The notes beneath the pieces are model-generated. The model ran no database searches, was not told the DNA's origin, and was given only the letters and a program-made list of their open reading frames with translations. 24,964 nt of DNA from Nemertoderma westbladi. Taxonomy: Eukaryota > Xenacoelomorpha > Nemertodermatida > Nemertodermatidae. A program made the translations under genes and the position numbers. Below are positions 10,794-20,894 of the stretch, one piece after another; within the stretch, counting starts at the first letter, position 1, and each line of letters opens with the position of its first letter. The stretch is taken from positions 1 through 24,964 of the forward strand of contig JAUCBJ010003260.1 of assembly GCA_032718475.1 (NCBI GenBank). The letters are read 5' to 3'.

Positions 10794-13079
10794 TCAAGCT
10801 ACTTCGACCCTTCTCCAGTGATCACCGCCTTATTGTGGCCAAGGTAAGACTTAGTCTGCGTGCTAGCAGAACAACGAAATCTGCCTTGCCACGGCATGAC
10901 TGGTCCTCTCTGTTGCAACAGCCAAGTGTGAGATCCAGCTTCACACTACAGCTGAGCAACAGGTATGAGGCTCTTGCCTCTGAGGCGGCAGATCACTGTG
11001 AGGGCTATACTGCCTTTACAGAAGCAGTTAAGTTAGCAGCTGCAGAAACAGTTCCTGTATACCCTCGAAACAGGAAAAGGGCCCCCTGGACTGACAACAA
11101 AATTCAGAAGTGCCGAAATGACCTTCATAAGGCGCAGAAAGAGTCCCGACTCAAACAGACTACAGCGGCCAAGAATGCAGTTAAAGCTGCATCTAGGTCC
11201 CTGAACAGGCAGTACTCTGTTAATCTACAGGAGCTAATAAACCAACAGGTTGATGCCATCAATGATGCTGACGACAGCAGGCAATCATCCCAGGCATGGA
11301 AATCGATCAATCTGCTTACTGGGCGGAAAAGCCAACCAACCACCAAGGTTAAGGCTGAATCACCAGCCGATCGCCTCAATGGTTGGAAAGCCCACTTTGA
11401 AAAGCTCCTCAATAATGACAGGGTATTGCCTGATAACTTTATAGAAGTAAAAGTGTCTGAGTCTGTACTCCCAGATATTCCCATTGGCGATATCTCCTTT
11501 GCAGAAGTGAAGGCTGCTGCAAAGAGCATTAAGACCAATCGTGCCAGTGGAGTAGATGGTGTTCCCCCTGAGGTCTTTAAAATACCTGAGTGTTTAAAGC
11601 TCATCTATCCCATCATAGTAGACATGTACCGTACAACAAGAGTCCCACAAGAAATGAAAACAAATAAGTTGGTGCCAGTCCCCAAGAAGGGCAACCTAAC
11701 ACTCTATGGTTCTTTTCGGGGAATCTCATTGATCTCGATTGCTGCAAAACTATACAATAGAATTCTATTAAATCGCATCAGGGATCCCATTGAGAGACTG
11801 CTACGTGGAAATCAGAATGGGTTCCGTAAAGGTCGTGGGACCATGGAGCCCATTTTGGCACTTAGAAGGATAATTGAAGAGTTATCAAAAAAGAAAGACA
11901 GGCATCTGGCTGTTATCTTTGTTGACTTCTTCAAGGCCTTTGATTCAGTCTCTCGCTCACGTATGTTCAGCATACTTTCATTATATGGGATTCCTGATGA
12001 AATTATTGCAGCAATCAGATCAGTATACGATGGTTCGACAACATTTGTGTCTACTGTTGACGGTGACACAGAACCATTTGAAGTGTTATGGGGCGTACTC
12101 CAAGGAGACACACTTGCACCATTCTTGTTCATTATTGTGGTTGACTATGTTCTACGCATGTCCTTAGATCATCATAATGATGATGGGGTGATGATAACTC
12201 CACCTACTGGCTCCAGAAGTCGAGGAAATCCTGCCAAGTACCTAACTGATCTAGACTTTGCTGATGACTTAGGAGTACTCTCAGAATCATTAGAGGGAGC
12301 CCAGCGGCTCCTCAGCTCATTAGAACATGCTGCTTCTAGTGTTGGTCTTTTTATTAACTCCAGAAAGACCAAAATTCTGACAGTTAACTTTGAAAGTCCT
12401 CAGCAAGTCTCTGATCGGATGAGCATAAGCTCAAAGGATGGTATACTTGAGCATGTGGACGACTTCTGTTACCTGGGATCATGGATCCGGAAGTCAGGTG
12501 AGGACCTTCGAATACGTAAGGGAAAGGCATGGGCAGCCTTGAATAGGCTTTCCAGGATTTGGAAGTCACCTAGAATTAATCGGAAACTTAAGGTCCGATT
12601 ATTTAGAGCAGCAGTAGTTCCAGTACTCCTCTACGGGAGTCCATGCTGGGCTCTAACTGCTGAGGACACCAAATCTCTGGATGGCACATTCACAAGAATG
12701 CTACGCCGGGTACATTGTGTCAAGTACAATGCACACATCTCCAACCAGACACTATATAACATTGGAGGTGTCTCATTGGTTCCCCCAAGCTTGACACTAG
12801 AACAAAATCGCCTCCGCTTTGCAGGACATTGCTTTCGCCGTGAGGACCAGCCAGTGCATAATCTTGTACTTTGGCAGCCTCATGGAGTGAATAAGCATGG
12901 TGGACAGCCCATGACTTTCTTGAGACGCATCTTAAAGGACACTGGCCTTAAAGATGCGGATGATCTAGCAAATGTCATGGGTGATAGGGAGTTGTGGCGG
13001 TGCAATTTTGTTGACAAGCCGGCACAGCATTCTTAAAAATGCAGCTGCTATGCAGCATGCCGATCCTAGTAGTAGTAGT
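10794..13079 (+). mobile_element. 5'-truncated non-LTR retrotransposon (LINE copy B)
   Basis: A LINE insertion bounded by the 12-bp direct repeats at 10782 and 13080. It begins abruptly within the last motif of the apurinic-endonuclease-like domain (SSDHRLIV, 10814-10837), the usual result of incomplete reverse transcription. It carries the complete remaining ORF and a 3' UTR of only about 40 bases, ending in an AGT-triplet tail rather than poly(A). The ORF is still open, so the insertion is fairly young compared with the host copy around it. RT sequence and C-terminus are of the kind common in marine invertebrates, related to RTE-like/BovB-like elements; the exact clade cannot be fixed by eye. 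Confidence 0.92.
10796..13036 (+). CDS. LINE ORF2-type protein: end of endonuclease, linker, reverse transcriptase
   Basis: The protein copies element RNA into DNA at a nicked target. The conventional ORF start at 10835 is a GTG, not a real start: the frame is open from the insertion border, and SDHRLI upstream is the endonuclease C-terminus carrying its conserved His. Numbering from 10835, a basic linker occupies about 1-215 and the RT about 240-520. Visible RT blocks are LVPVPKKGN, GISLISIAAKLYNRILLNRI, NGFRKGRGT, VDFFKAFD with catalytic Asp364, QGDTLAPFLF at 423-432, and the FADD box at 475-478. The C-terminal part has YLGSWIRKSG, LLYGSPCWAL and FAGHCFRRED, as in related LINEs. Nearly all of the endonuclease is missing and there is no start codon, so the copy is unlikely to be autonomous even though the RT looks intact. 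Confidence 0.9.
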   Translation, partial: KLLRPFSSDHRLIVAKVRLSLRASRTTKSALPRHDWSSLLQQPSVRSSFTLQLSNRYEALASEAADHCEGYTAFTEAVKLAAAETVPVYPRNRKRAPWTDNKIQKCRNDLHKAQKESRLKQTTAAKNAVKAASRSLNRQYSVNLQELINQQVDAINDADDSRQSSQAWKSINLLTGRKSQPTTKVKAESPADRLNGWKAHFEKLLNNDRVLPDNFIEVKVSESVLPDIPIGDISFAEVKAAAKSIKTNRASGVDGVPPEVFKIPECLKLIYPIIVDMYRTTRVPQEMKTNKLVPVPKKGNLTLYGSFRGISLISIAAKLYNRILLNRIRDPIERLLRGNQNGFRKGRGTMEPILALRRIIEELSKKKDRHLAVIFVDFFKAFDSVSRSRMFSILSLYGIPDEIIAAIRSVYDGSTTFVSTVDGDTEPFEVLWGVLQGDTLAPFLFIIVVDYVLRMSLDHHNDDGVMITPPTGSRSRGNPAKYLTDLDFADDLGVLSESLEGAQRLLSSLEHAASSVGLFINSRKTKILTVNFESPQQVSDRMSISSKDGILEHVDDFCYLGSWIRKSGEDLRIRKGKAWAALNRLSRIWKSPRINRKLKVRLFRAAVVPVLLYGSPCWALTAEDTKSLDGTFTRMLRRVHCVKYNAHISNQTLYNIGGVSLVPPSLTLEQNRLRFAGHCFRREDQPVHNLVLWQPHGVNKHGGQPMTFLRRILKDTGLKDADDLANVMGDRELWRCNFVDKPAQHS

Positions 13080-13091
13080 CCAGCTAAAATC
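13080..13091 (+). repeat. Target-site duplication, right copy (CCAGCTAAAATC)
   Basis: Exact match to 10782-10793, directly after the AGT-triplet tail of the younger LINE. The older LINE copy resumes here. Confidence 0.85.
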
Positions 13092-13494
13092 CATCAATAA
13101 TGGTTGGAAGGACCACTTGGAGAGGAATCGATACAACATTTGAGGTGTTCCATTAGACACCTCAAGCTTGACACTTGAACGGAACCGCCTCCGCTGTGTA
13201 GGGCATGGCTTTCGCCGTGTAGACGAGCCAATGCACTATTTTATGCTTCGGTGGCCTCATTGAGTGAATAAGCATGGTGGAGGTGGGCAGCCCATGACAT
13301 TCTTGATACGGCTCTTAAAGGACGCTGACCTTGAAGATGCGGGTGATCTAGCAAATGTCATGGGTGATCGGTTGATTTTGTTGACAAACAGCCGTCACAT
13401 CATTCGTAATATATGTCTGTATATAAATATATACAGTATAATACAGCTACAATGCAGCATGTCGATAGTATTAGTAGTAGCCCAGTTGCTGCTA

Positions 13495-16331
13495 TCACAG
13501 CCGCTGATCACCCAGTCTGCTGCTATTCCTAAAGACTTGCGAAACAAACACTCCCCAACTAATGCTATAGGCCTACTAATTTCCCCACTATCTATATCTG
13601 CTACACTAATTACTCTCAAACTCTTTATAGCTGCTACAAATTCGCCATCCCTATTCCGTAAAGTGCCATCCATCCCACATGGCCCCGGGAATGTATACCT
13701 GTCAGGGGTTCCGGATAATACCAGCCGCGTTTCGCATCGCTAATGGACACCCGTCTAAGTTCCACGAAACGGGCCATCATAAATGTACCTAGTGATCGCG
13801 CATTTATTGCCCGTGGTTGGAGGAATTTAAATTGCAGGAATCCGCTTAGGGTATTTTCAACTCGTATTGCCGCCAGAGGCAATCGGATGTGTATGTATTT
13901 GTGGCAAACATAACTAACTTGATGATTGGGAAATGTTTTGCCGTATCTACACACAAAACTCTTGGATGTTCAATAAGCCATTATTCTATCAGCGCAACTG
14001 TCGAGCAGTGGACATTAATTACAGGCGACCATCTCCGATAGTGTTTTATGTTTTCTCGAGTCGCTGTCGCAGGCAACCTTCTTTGCTAGTTGGCTGCAGG
14101 GGGAACGCCCTATTAATATTTAGATGCGAATTTATCCAACGTCTGCCACAATTTACATGGCTCTATTACCATGCAGACAGACAATCCATACAGTATGACA
14201 TTTTATGTTTTGTTTCTGCAATATCACATATCTCACCTCCATCCCACCTCCGGGTATTTTTTAGTAAAACAAAACTGAAAGAGAATAGGCCTGTAGAACC
14301 AACTTTACATTCGGACATAACACATTTTCTTAGAATTAAATATAACGGCAACGGCAAAAACAGTGAATTCAATAGTGAAATAAAACACTCCGCGATGAAT
14401 AATATATTGAAATGGTGGTTAACTTAAAGTCGATCTTATTGTCGAATTGTACTGAGCCTCGAAAGTCGTAAACTTTCTTCGACCGTTAGGCCAGGGATTA
14501 CTTACAAATCTGAGGACTTATTTCCTATACTCCCCAGAGGGAACTCCATTACTCATTTAGCTCCCATTTAAGGGTACAAGGCAGAGCTGCGTCCAGGCAA
14601 GTCTCATTTACAGTACTTTTTACAAATTCCATATCATTTTACCAACTTGTCTCAAGACGTCCCAAGAGGTTTCCTCTGGCCAAGAACCTCCAAGAGGTGA
14701 AAATTTCCTCAAAGAGAGACCAAGAACCCTCAAGAGTGACCAACAGTGTTTTGCCTTCAATTTAAATAGGAATGCCGAACTTTTCCGAACTTCTGAAAAG
14801 TTCTGATAGCAACCGAACCCTAACTTAAACCTAACCGCCAGCCACACACTAAATAATATCGGTAGTAAACTAAACGAAAGCTAAGTCTAAAACAATTCTA
14901 TGTTGTTTGAAATCATGTTAACGGTGAGTCTGGACGTAACATTTATATCCATGGGGATGAGAAAATCGTTTTGCTGCTAGGAAAATATTGCAAACTTTGT
15001 AAAAAAAACTTCTCGCCGGTTTGCGGTGATTTATATATGTCGGGAATCGGAGTGAAAAAAGTAGCCGTAGTTAAAGGGGGGGGGGGGGGGGGGGGGGGGG
15101 CTTTACCCAAATAATAGGAATAAATTAATATGAACTGCCCAGTTGCTGACACCAGACTCTGGTTTCTATGGTTTCTGGTCACTAACAAAGTTTGAACTTT
15201 GAAGATGTTAATTTTATGTTTTACATTTATTGTGATACTACAGTACGCAAATGTTTATATCTTTTTTTTGTTGGTTAAAATACAGACAGTAGTAACGTGA
15301 TCCTCAAATCTCAAATCTAAGAAATCCCTTTTATGTTTTATCCAAAAATCCAAGAAAACTTTTCCAATTTTTATTATCTGAAAATCCTTAGAAATCCCTT
15401 TCAATCTACTAATTGACTTCAGTCTTCATAACAACATTAATTTCATAAAATATTACATAAATTGTGGTACCGGTAGGCCTATACGCATGTTTTCTTGTAG
15501 CTTTTAGGCAATGCAATTTTCCAGGAATTTTACGGAATCCATAACAGCTAATCCTGAACTGCCTTTGTGGGAAGTATTAATTATATGTTGTGAACAGGAA
15601 CGGGAAATAGATCCAGTTGCATTCATTTAGCACGCATACAGCTTATGTTTTCCAGCTAAATAAAATCAATAGTGCACGGCCGGCAAAGCTAGGGCTTCTC
15701 TTCATTATACTGTGGCTTACTGGTCCCTGGATGGGATATATGTCCAGAGAGTGAAGCCTTACCCCGAAGGGAATTTGGAGGATGTGTCTCTGAGAGCGAG
15801 AATACCTTATGTCTTGCCAGGGCGGTGTGCGCACCTAGTTTGAATATATACACCGCAAACAGGCGGGTCCTACAACATTTCAACTGTCATGACATACTTC
15901 GAATTAAACAACAAATTTAAGACAGGAGATAGTGGGCTGGTTACGTGGATACGTATCTACGTGGATGATACCATAGAGTTGACGCTCCTAAAGCCTAGGC
16001 CATTACCATAGTACCGCAAAATGACCGCAAGTGACCTCCAACTGAAATTGGCCACGGCATTTACATTTACAAAATGTTACATTTTGTAAAATTATGTTGT
16101 AAACAATAGATCAGGTAGACCGGTCTTAGGGAAGAGTCGAAATGTAATGGAACAAGGAAACGCGACAAGGTCAACATACCACTAATTCTCAATTATTTAC
16201 TTACATTAGTTATATCTACTGTATATCATTAATTATTATTCTATCTGCATTCAGTCAGTACATCGTTTATCGCCTATTGTCATGCCATTTATACAAAGGT
16301 TAGTAGATTTTGTATATCTGGAACACTTACA
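13495..16331. other. Intergenic DNA, no gene recognised
   Basis: Several frames are open (plus 13933-14427, 164 codons; minus 13634-13954, 106 codons), but none shows a domain, motif repeat or composition that I recognise, and they are not supported as genes. Other contents are a 25-G run at 15076-15100 and a 25-bp odd palindrome at 16066-16090 (TTTACAAAATGT, one base, ACATTTTGTAAA). A slightly GC-richer patch at about 15670-15890 has no identifiable origin. Confidence 0.45.
16066..16090. repeat. 25-bp perfect odd palindrome
   Basis: TTTACAAAATGT is followed by a single T and then ACATTTTGTAAA: 12-bp arms with a 1-base centre. It has no flanking gene to suggest a role. Confidence 0.85.
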
Positions 16332-16339
16332 ATTACAAC
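16332..16339 (+). repeat. Target-site duplication of the hAT-type element, left (ATTACAAC)
   Basis: These eight bases lie directly before the left terminal inverted repeat. They match 16740-16747 (GTTACAAC) at 7 of 8 positions; 8 bp is the target-site duplication length of hAT transposons. Confidence 0.7.
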
Positions 16340-16739
16340 CAAAGGCGTAGTGATGGGGGGGGGGGGAACGTTCCCCACTGGCGCACTCACCCAGTGGCGG
16401 TTAAGTGCCAGGCAAATGTCAGGGTATTCTTGTAAAAATAAGACAAATCAGTGAAAAGGCAGGGATTGTGATACAGTAAATACTGGACATGTGTCATCAT
16501 AAGTAAAAATTTAAAAAATTTTCTCTGCTCGCTCCGCTCGCCACTCTACTGTATATATTATGAGTGCACTCTATCAAACTTGTGTATAATAGATTTGATA
16601 TAGTTATATACTGTTAGATATATAATATTAAAACAACCGTCATAAATGAAAAGTTAAAATTATTGAAGGGGGGGGGGGGGGGGTGGGCGCTATCTCAGCT
16701 TCATTCCCCCTGGCGCCAGAAGGGCTCACTACGCCTCTG
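16340..16739. mobile_element. Non-autonomous hAT-type DNA transposon (MITE-like, 400 bp)
   Basis: The ends are inverted repeats: left CAAAGGCGTAGTGA and right, read on the minus strand, CAGAGGCGTAGTGA (13 of 14 bases). CAGRGGCGTAG-type termini with 8-bp target-site duplications are typical of hAT transposons, and both are seen here. The interior is AT-rich, encodes nothing and carries a 12-G run (16355-16366) and a 16-G run (16668-16683). Without a transposase it could only have been moved by one supplied in trans. The few mismatches in the termini and the duplication suggest moderate age. Confidence 0.78.
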
Positions 16740-16747
16740 GTTACAAC
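16740..16747 (+). repeat. Target-site duplication of the hAT-type element, right (GTTACAAC)
   Basis: Directly follows the right terminal inverted repeat and matches the left copy at 7 of 8 bases. Confidence 0.7.
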
Positions 16748-17058
16748 GGCTATCGATTAACCTAACAAAACCAGATAACTGAACCAGAGTGCCAGCCGGG
16801 TACCAAAAGCTGTTGGGTAGACTCAACCCAGTCAATGGGAAGATTTCACAAACTTTCATAGGAGCATGGAGGATGTACATATTTTATTACATACAGTATT
16901 ATCGGTTGAGAGGTTACTTACTGTACGAATTGCTCCAATCAAACGATTTCGATTAAATTTTCACAGTGGCTGCCTGGCGGCCAGATTCTAAGTTCCCTGG
17001 CATGATCGCCTACACCCTCCATACACTCTGGCTCGAAAATAGGCATAAACCGAAAAAA

Positions 17059-17121
17059 CACCACATGGTGCTCTTGGTACACCACATGGTGCTCTTGGTG
17101 CACCACATGGTGCTCTTGGAA
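17059..17121. repeat. 21-bp tandem repeat, three copies
   Basis: CCACATGGTGCTCTTGG recurs at 17061, 17082 and 17103. The period is a multiple of three and the minus strand is open across it, giving QEHHVV three times. The frame (16939-17310) has no other coding evidence, so I list the repeat rather than a gene. Confidence 0.9.
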
Positions 17122-17179
17122 AACGGATAGCAATGACCTAGTAATGCTATTCAACAGGGAGGGTCCTAGGTGGCACTGG

Positions 17180-17303
17180 TCGATTCTCCCCTCGAACTTT
17201 TCGCCCCATGTTGATCCGCCCCACATTTTAGGGGCATATGGACCTGGGGCGAATCGACTTGGGGCGAATCGACTTGGGGCGAACAGTTCGAGGGGCGAAT
17301 CGA
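17180..17303. repeat. 29-bp inverted repeat with 66-base loop containing 15-bp direct repeats
   Basis: 17180-17208 and 17275-17303 are reverse complements at 27 of 29 positions (core CCCCTCGAAC / GTTCGAGGGG). Inside the loop GGGGCGAATCGACTT is repeated at 17246 and 17261. It could be a small foldback element; no target-site duplication is evident. Confidence 0.8.
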
Positions 17304-17963
17304 CCCGCACCCGTCCTACATTACTACCAAGAAATAACTTTCCCTGCCAAGTTTACTCGCCATCTTTCATCCCAGACAGTAAGCAAACATTTAAACCTTT
17401 AGAGGTACAATGGGTTTACAGTATGCTGGCCTACTACACTACAGTACAGTACTACAGTATGTACGAACGGTTTAGCAGCGCAGTTGCGATAGAGGGGGCT
17501 GCAAACGAATGGCGTTAATTGGTATTCTCCTCTGACATCTCAGGACCCGTAACAATCCAACAGCTCCGAGTAGCGTTCTTTGAATTCGGTAAGCGTGGCG
17601 GATTGAGGATTTCGATAGCTTGCGGTTCTTTGGATCTTTTCGACTAATATGGTTTTGCAATTACGCAGCGAGTGATTAGCAACACGCGGTGTTCAAGGGG
17701 CAGAAATGATTCTTTCAAAATATTTGCAGCATTATATTCTAGCAGAAGAATTTGATAAGTTTAATTTGTTGTTTAACGTACCGGACTAAAAATCTAACCA
17801 TATTAATTCTATACGCGATAAAACTGAAGCAATACTGTATCATAGAGGAAACAATACCGATACGGGGACGATACAGAGACGGCGACGGGGGCGGGGGGGG
17901 GGGGGGGGGGGACTGGTCGCAAATCTCTTCTCGGCCAATTAATATAATGCGTCTACGTCTCAA
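17304..17963. other. Intergenic DNA with a poly-G run, no gene recognised
   Basis: No coding or RNA gene signal is seen. A 19-G run occupies 17893-17911, just before the 30-bp minisatellite. Confidence 0.5.
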
Positions 17964-18093
17964 CGTTATAGTGTAACGCAGGGTGCAGTGGCACGTTATA
18001 GTGTAACGCAGGGTGCAGTGGCACGTTATAGGGTAACGCAGGGTGATGTGGCACGTTATTCTATAGTGTAACGCAGGGTGCAGTGGCACGTTA
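17964..18093. repeat. 30-bp minisatellite, about four copies
   Basis: Units start with CGTTATAGTGTAACGCAGGG at 17964 and 17994. The unit at 18024 has slight changes and the one at 18054 has a 5-base insertion. A partial fifth copy begins at 18089. Confidence 0.92.
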
Positions 18094-18479
18094 TTCTAAC
18101 CAAAGCAATAAACTATAGGACGACTAATGAATTCGCTTTTCTTTATTATTATAATGTAGATATTTGTTGATATATTCCATAGATAGACATATCTAATTCC
18201 TAGATTTTTTAATTGGAACTACAAAGCTAACCTACTGTAGCTTTGCGAAATATAATGAAAATTTATATATTTTAGATATGAAGGTTACATCTAACGGGTA
18301 ACTGCAGCAGTCACGAATATAGGAAGAGTGCTTTTTAGTATTGTTATGGAGATTTGCTGCAGACAATATTCAGCCGCCGCCACTAAGCCTACAAGCTTTG
18401 GTTGAATGTTGTCACAGCAATTTGAAATTTGGGCTTACAATTTTGATTCAAGGGTGTGATCACGGACTGCCATAACGTG
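18094..18479. other. Intergenic AT-rich DNA, no gene recognised
   Basis: I see no open frame of note, transposon end or RNA gene. Confidence 0.5.
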
Positions 18480-18745
18480 TAATAACTATTTACATAGGCC
18501 CTACTTTTGTGTAAAGTAGCAGCACTTTACAGTGTGATGATCCGAGTGCTTTGTTATACGAACGAACGTAGCGAGTGAGTGAAAATAAAGCCACGAGGAT
18601 CAGAACACTGTACTTTGCAACAAGTATGTATGTAGTTTTATTCAAAAATTATAACATTACGAAATTATTGTATACAGTATATTATATTATAAGTGATAGA
18701 ATCTGGACAATTTAAATTAGTTGCTGTATAAATAAATGTAAAAAT
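18480..18745. repeat. Dispersed repeat copy 1 with internal hairpin
   Basis: This matches 19041-19292 in direct orientation over its whole length, with small indels. At 18525-18612 an outer stem (CTTTACAGTGTGATGATCC against GGATCAGAACACTG) encloses an inner stem (GTGCTTTGTT against AATAAAGCCAC). The structure resembles a foldback or MITE-type end. The transposon class cannot be told, because neither target-site duplications nor a second terminus are clear. Confidence 0.75.
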
Positions 18746-19040
18746 CACATAAATTATGTTATAAATAAGTTAGCTTATATTTATGGTGGCGTTTGGAGCC
18801 ATGTTAATAGATTATAGCTACTGGTTATTAATAGCTACCGGTAGGTAATGCAGTACTGTAGGCCTATCTGGCTGTCAGGCAATTAATAATAAATGCCACC
18901 TATTGTTTACGTGGTAAGCAATGACGCCGTTACTTTACAGCTCGGCGTCGGGACAATACGACATTAATAATAACGACACCAAATATATGGACTCCCATAT
19001 GCGCCACACCACAATATAAATAGAATAATACACAATATAA

Positions 19041-19292
19041 TAATAACTATTTACATACTTGTGTGTAAAGTAGCACTTTACAGTGTGATGATCCGAGTGC
19101 TTTGTTATACGAACGAACGTTAGTGAGTGAGTGAAAATAAAGCCACGAGGATCAGAACACTGTAAAGTACTTTGCAACAAGTATGTATGTAGTTTTATTC
19201 TAAAATTTTAACATTACGAAATGATTGTATATATATTACAAGTGATAGAAACTGCACAAATTAAATTAGTTGCTGTAAAATAAATGTAAAAA
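19041..19292. repeat. Dispersed repeat copy 2 with internal hairpin
   Basis: Direct repeat of 18480-18745. Its hairpin at 19076-19167 is better preserved: CTTTACAGTGTGATGATCC pairs with GGATCAGAACACTGTAAAG at 17 of 19 positions. Keeping both arms while the outer sequence drifts is consistent with a mobile hairpin family. Confidence 0.75.
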
Positions 19293-20894
19293 AGACGTTG
19301 AGTAATGTTACAATTTTGGAATAAATAAATATACTGTATGTACAGTATCACGGGTTCACTACCAGTAACAGTGTTTGCCATAACTCGTGCAATGCTACAA
19401 AATGTGTAACTCCTTACTGCAAACATAATACAGATTCCTTAAATTTAAATTTACTAGAGTGTCTTAAAAAAGTGTCTTAAAGTGTCCAAAAATTAATTTT
19501 TGGTCGACCATAAATTATGACGTCATGGAAAACTTCTGAAAGAAAATTAAAAAAAAAATAATTAATTGGCAAAGATCAGCCACCGTAAATACTACATATT
19601 TACAAAACTTTTAGATTTGTATAACAAACCTAAATATTAGCATAAAGTTGTAGCGCCACCTAGAGTGGTAGAGGCAGAGTCATTTTCACAAAATGAGTAT
19701 GAATAATGTATGATATGTGGCCACATCCTTGATCTATCATATATAAAGACTTTCATGTGATTAGATTTAAAACACTAAAAACCATTAGGGTTTTAGGCGT
19801 AAGCAAGTTTTTGTCATTGTTAACAAGTATTGACTAATAATATTAAATCAGATAGAGGGCGGGCTGACTTTCGACGCAAACAAATGCATCCCTCTCCAGG
19901 GGAAAATCGACTCAAATAATAGCAAATAATTCACCGAGATGGGAATTGCGTCCACCCCCCCCCCCCCCCCTTCTCTATTAAACAGCGAAAAAAATTTCGA
20001 CCTGTAACCAAACAATTTTGAAACGCTGGGAGTGATAAGTCGAAGAGTTGTCCGTAAATGGTATAACCACCCCCCCCCCCCCCCGCCCCCCTCCCTTAAA
20101 TTGTTGTTGCTATGTAAAACATCTGTCGTTAATAGTGTTCTAGTAAAAAATGCTCAATGCTGACTATGAGAAATATAACACAATTTCAAATATCTTATAC
20201 AAGTTATAAAACTTTGAGCAAAAAAAACTGAAGTCATTCCCAATTTGAACGGAGGTCACCGCTGTCTCCTTGACTACTGTACTTCATTGACATGGGCGGT
20301 TATCTGGTTACAGCGTGGCATATGCGAATACATGTAGCGTACTACCTACGCAGTACTGACCTGTTTGTCAGTAAGCCAAGGACTACAGTATAAGCAAGGG
20401 GCGTCTCTTTGACTACCAGTACTTATTTGAATCCTCTGGTCAAGGTAGTCAGTCAGTCATGCAACATCTACGAGATGATTGGCTGGGCCACTGTACTGCC
20501 ACATTTTGCTGCAAATGGATGACGCATCATTGTTGGCTGCATCACGAGACTCACCGATCCGAAAGCTGGAGCTGTTATTGAAGAAGCTAAACTTGAAAAA
20601 TGTTAATTAATGGTAATTAATGATTAATTCAATGTAATTGGTCGGATGTGGTAAAAGTTCCCCTCGCCGCGAGTTTGGATAAGGCCAGAAGGCTGCCAAT
20701 TAAAGTCATACCTATATTGATCAATAAAATGCTACTACTAAACTACTACCGGTAGTACAGTAGTAGTATATCAAGAGTAATGTAGTTACTCAGTTACTAC
20801 CTACTGTAGTTTGTTAGTCCATTTAGTCCTTGACGTAACCCGTACTGCCGTAAGCATATCACAGTACCTACTGCAGTACTGCTGTAGCTTTACT
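19293..20894. other. Intergenic DNA with poly-C runs, no gene recognised
   Basis: Two C runs (19955-19970, 16 bases; 20070-20084, 15 bases) and AT-rich filler. The 27-bp motif at 19884-19910 is the inverted partner of 5819-5845. No protein motif is seen on either strand. Confidence 0.5.

Larger units (their letters stand above)
10421..13478 (+). mobile_element. Older, degenerate LINE copy split by a younger copy (parts A and C)
   Basis: Part A (about 10438-10793) is a decayed copy of the linker region seen intact at about 11022-11374, including GTTAAGTTAGCAGCTGCAG-like and CAATCATCCCAGGCATG words. Part C starts at 13080 and resumes at exactly the matching point (ATGGTTGGAA). It then jumps across a deletion of roughly 1.3 kb to the ORF C-terminus (GCATGGTGGAGGTGGGCAGC, GATCTAGCAAATGTCATGGG) and a 3' UTR ending GATAGTATTAGTAGTAG at about 13478. 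The frame is disrupted repeatedly. Imperfect matching 16-mers at 10405-10420 and 13479-13494 (14 of 16) may be its own target-site duplication. Confidence 0.8.

Noticed and set aside
10835-10837. GTG as the start codon of the LINE protein
   Set aside because: The frame is open upstream and encodes the endonuclease motif SSDHRLI, so GTG is an internal Val codon of a 5'-truncated ORF.
13634-13954. 106-codon minus-strand open frame as a gene
   Set aside because: No domain recognised, and overlapping frames on both strands are equally open.
13933-14427. 164-codon plus-strand open frame as a gene
   Set aside because: No recognisable motif, no coding-like composition and no supporting context; AT-rich neutral DNA can give such a frame.
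14815-14842. Telomere-like AACCCTAACTTAAACCTAACC
   Set aside because: Only a few degenerate units, not a telomeric array.
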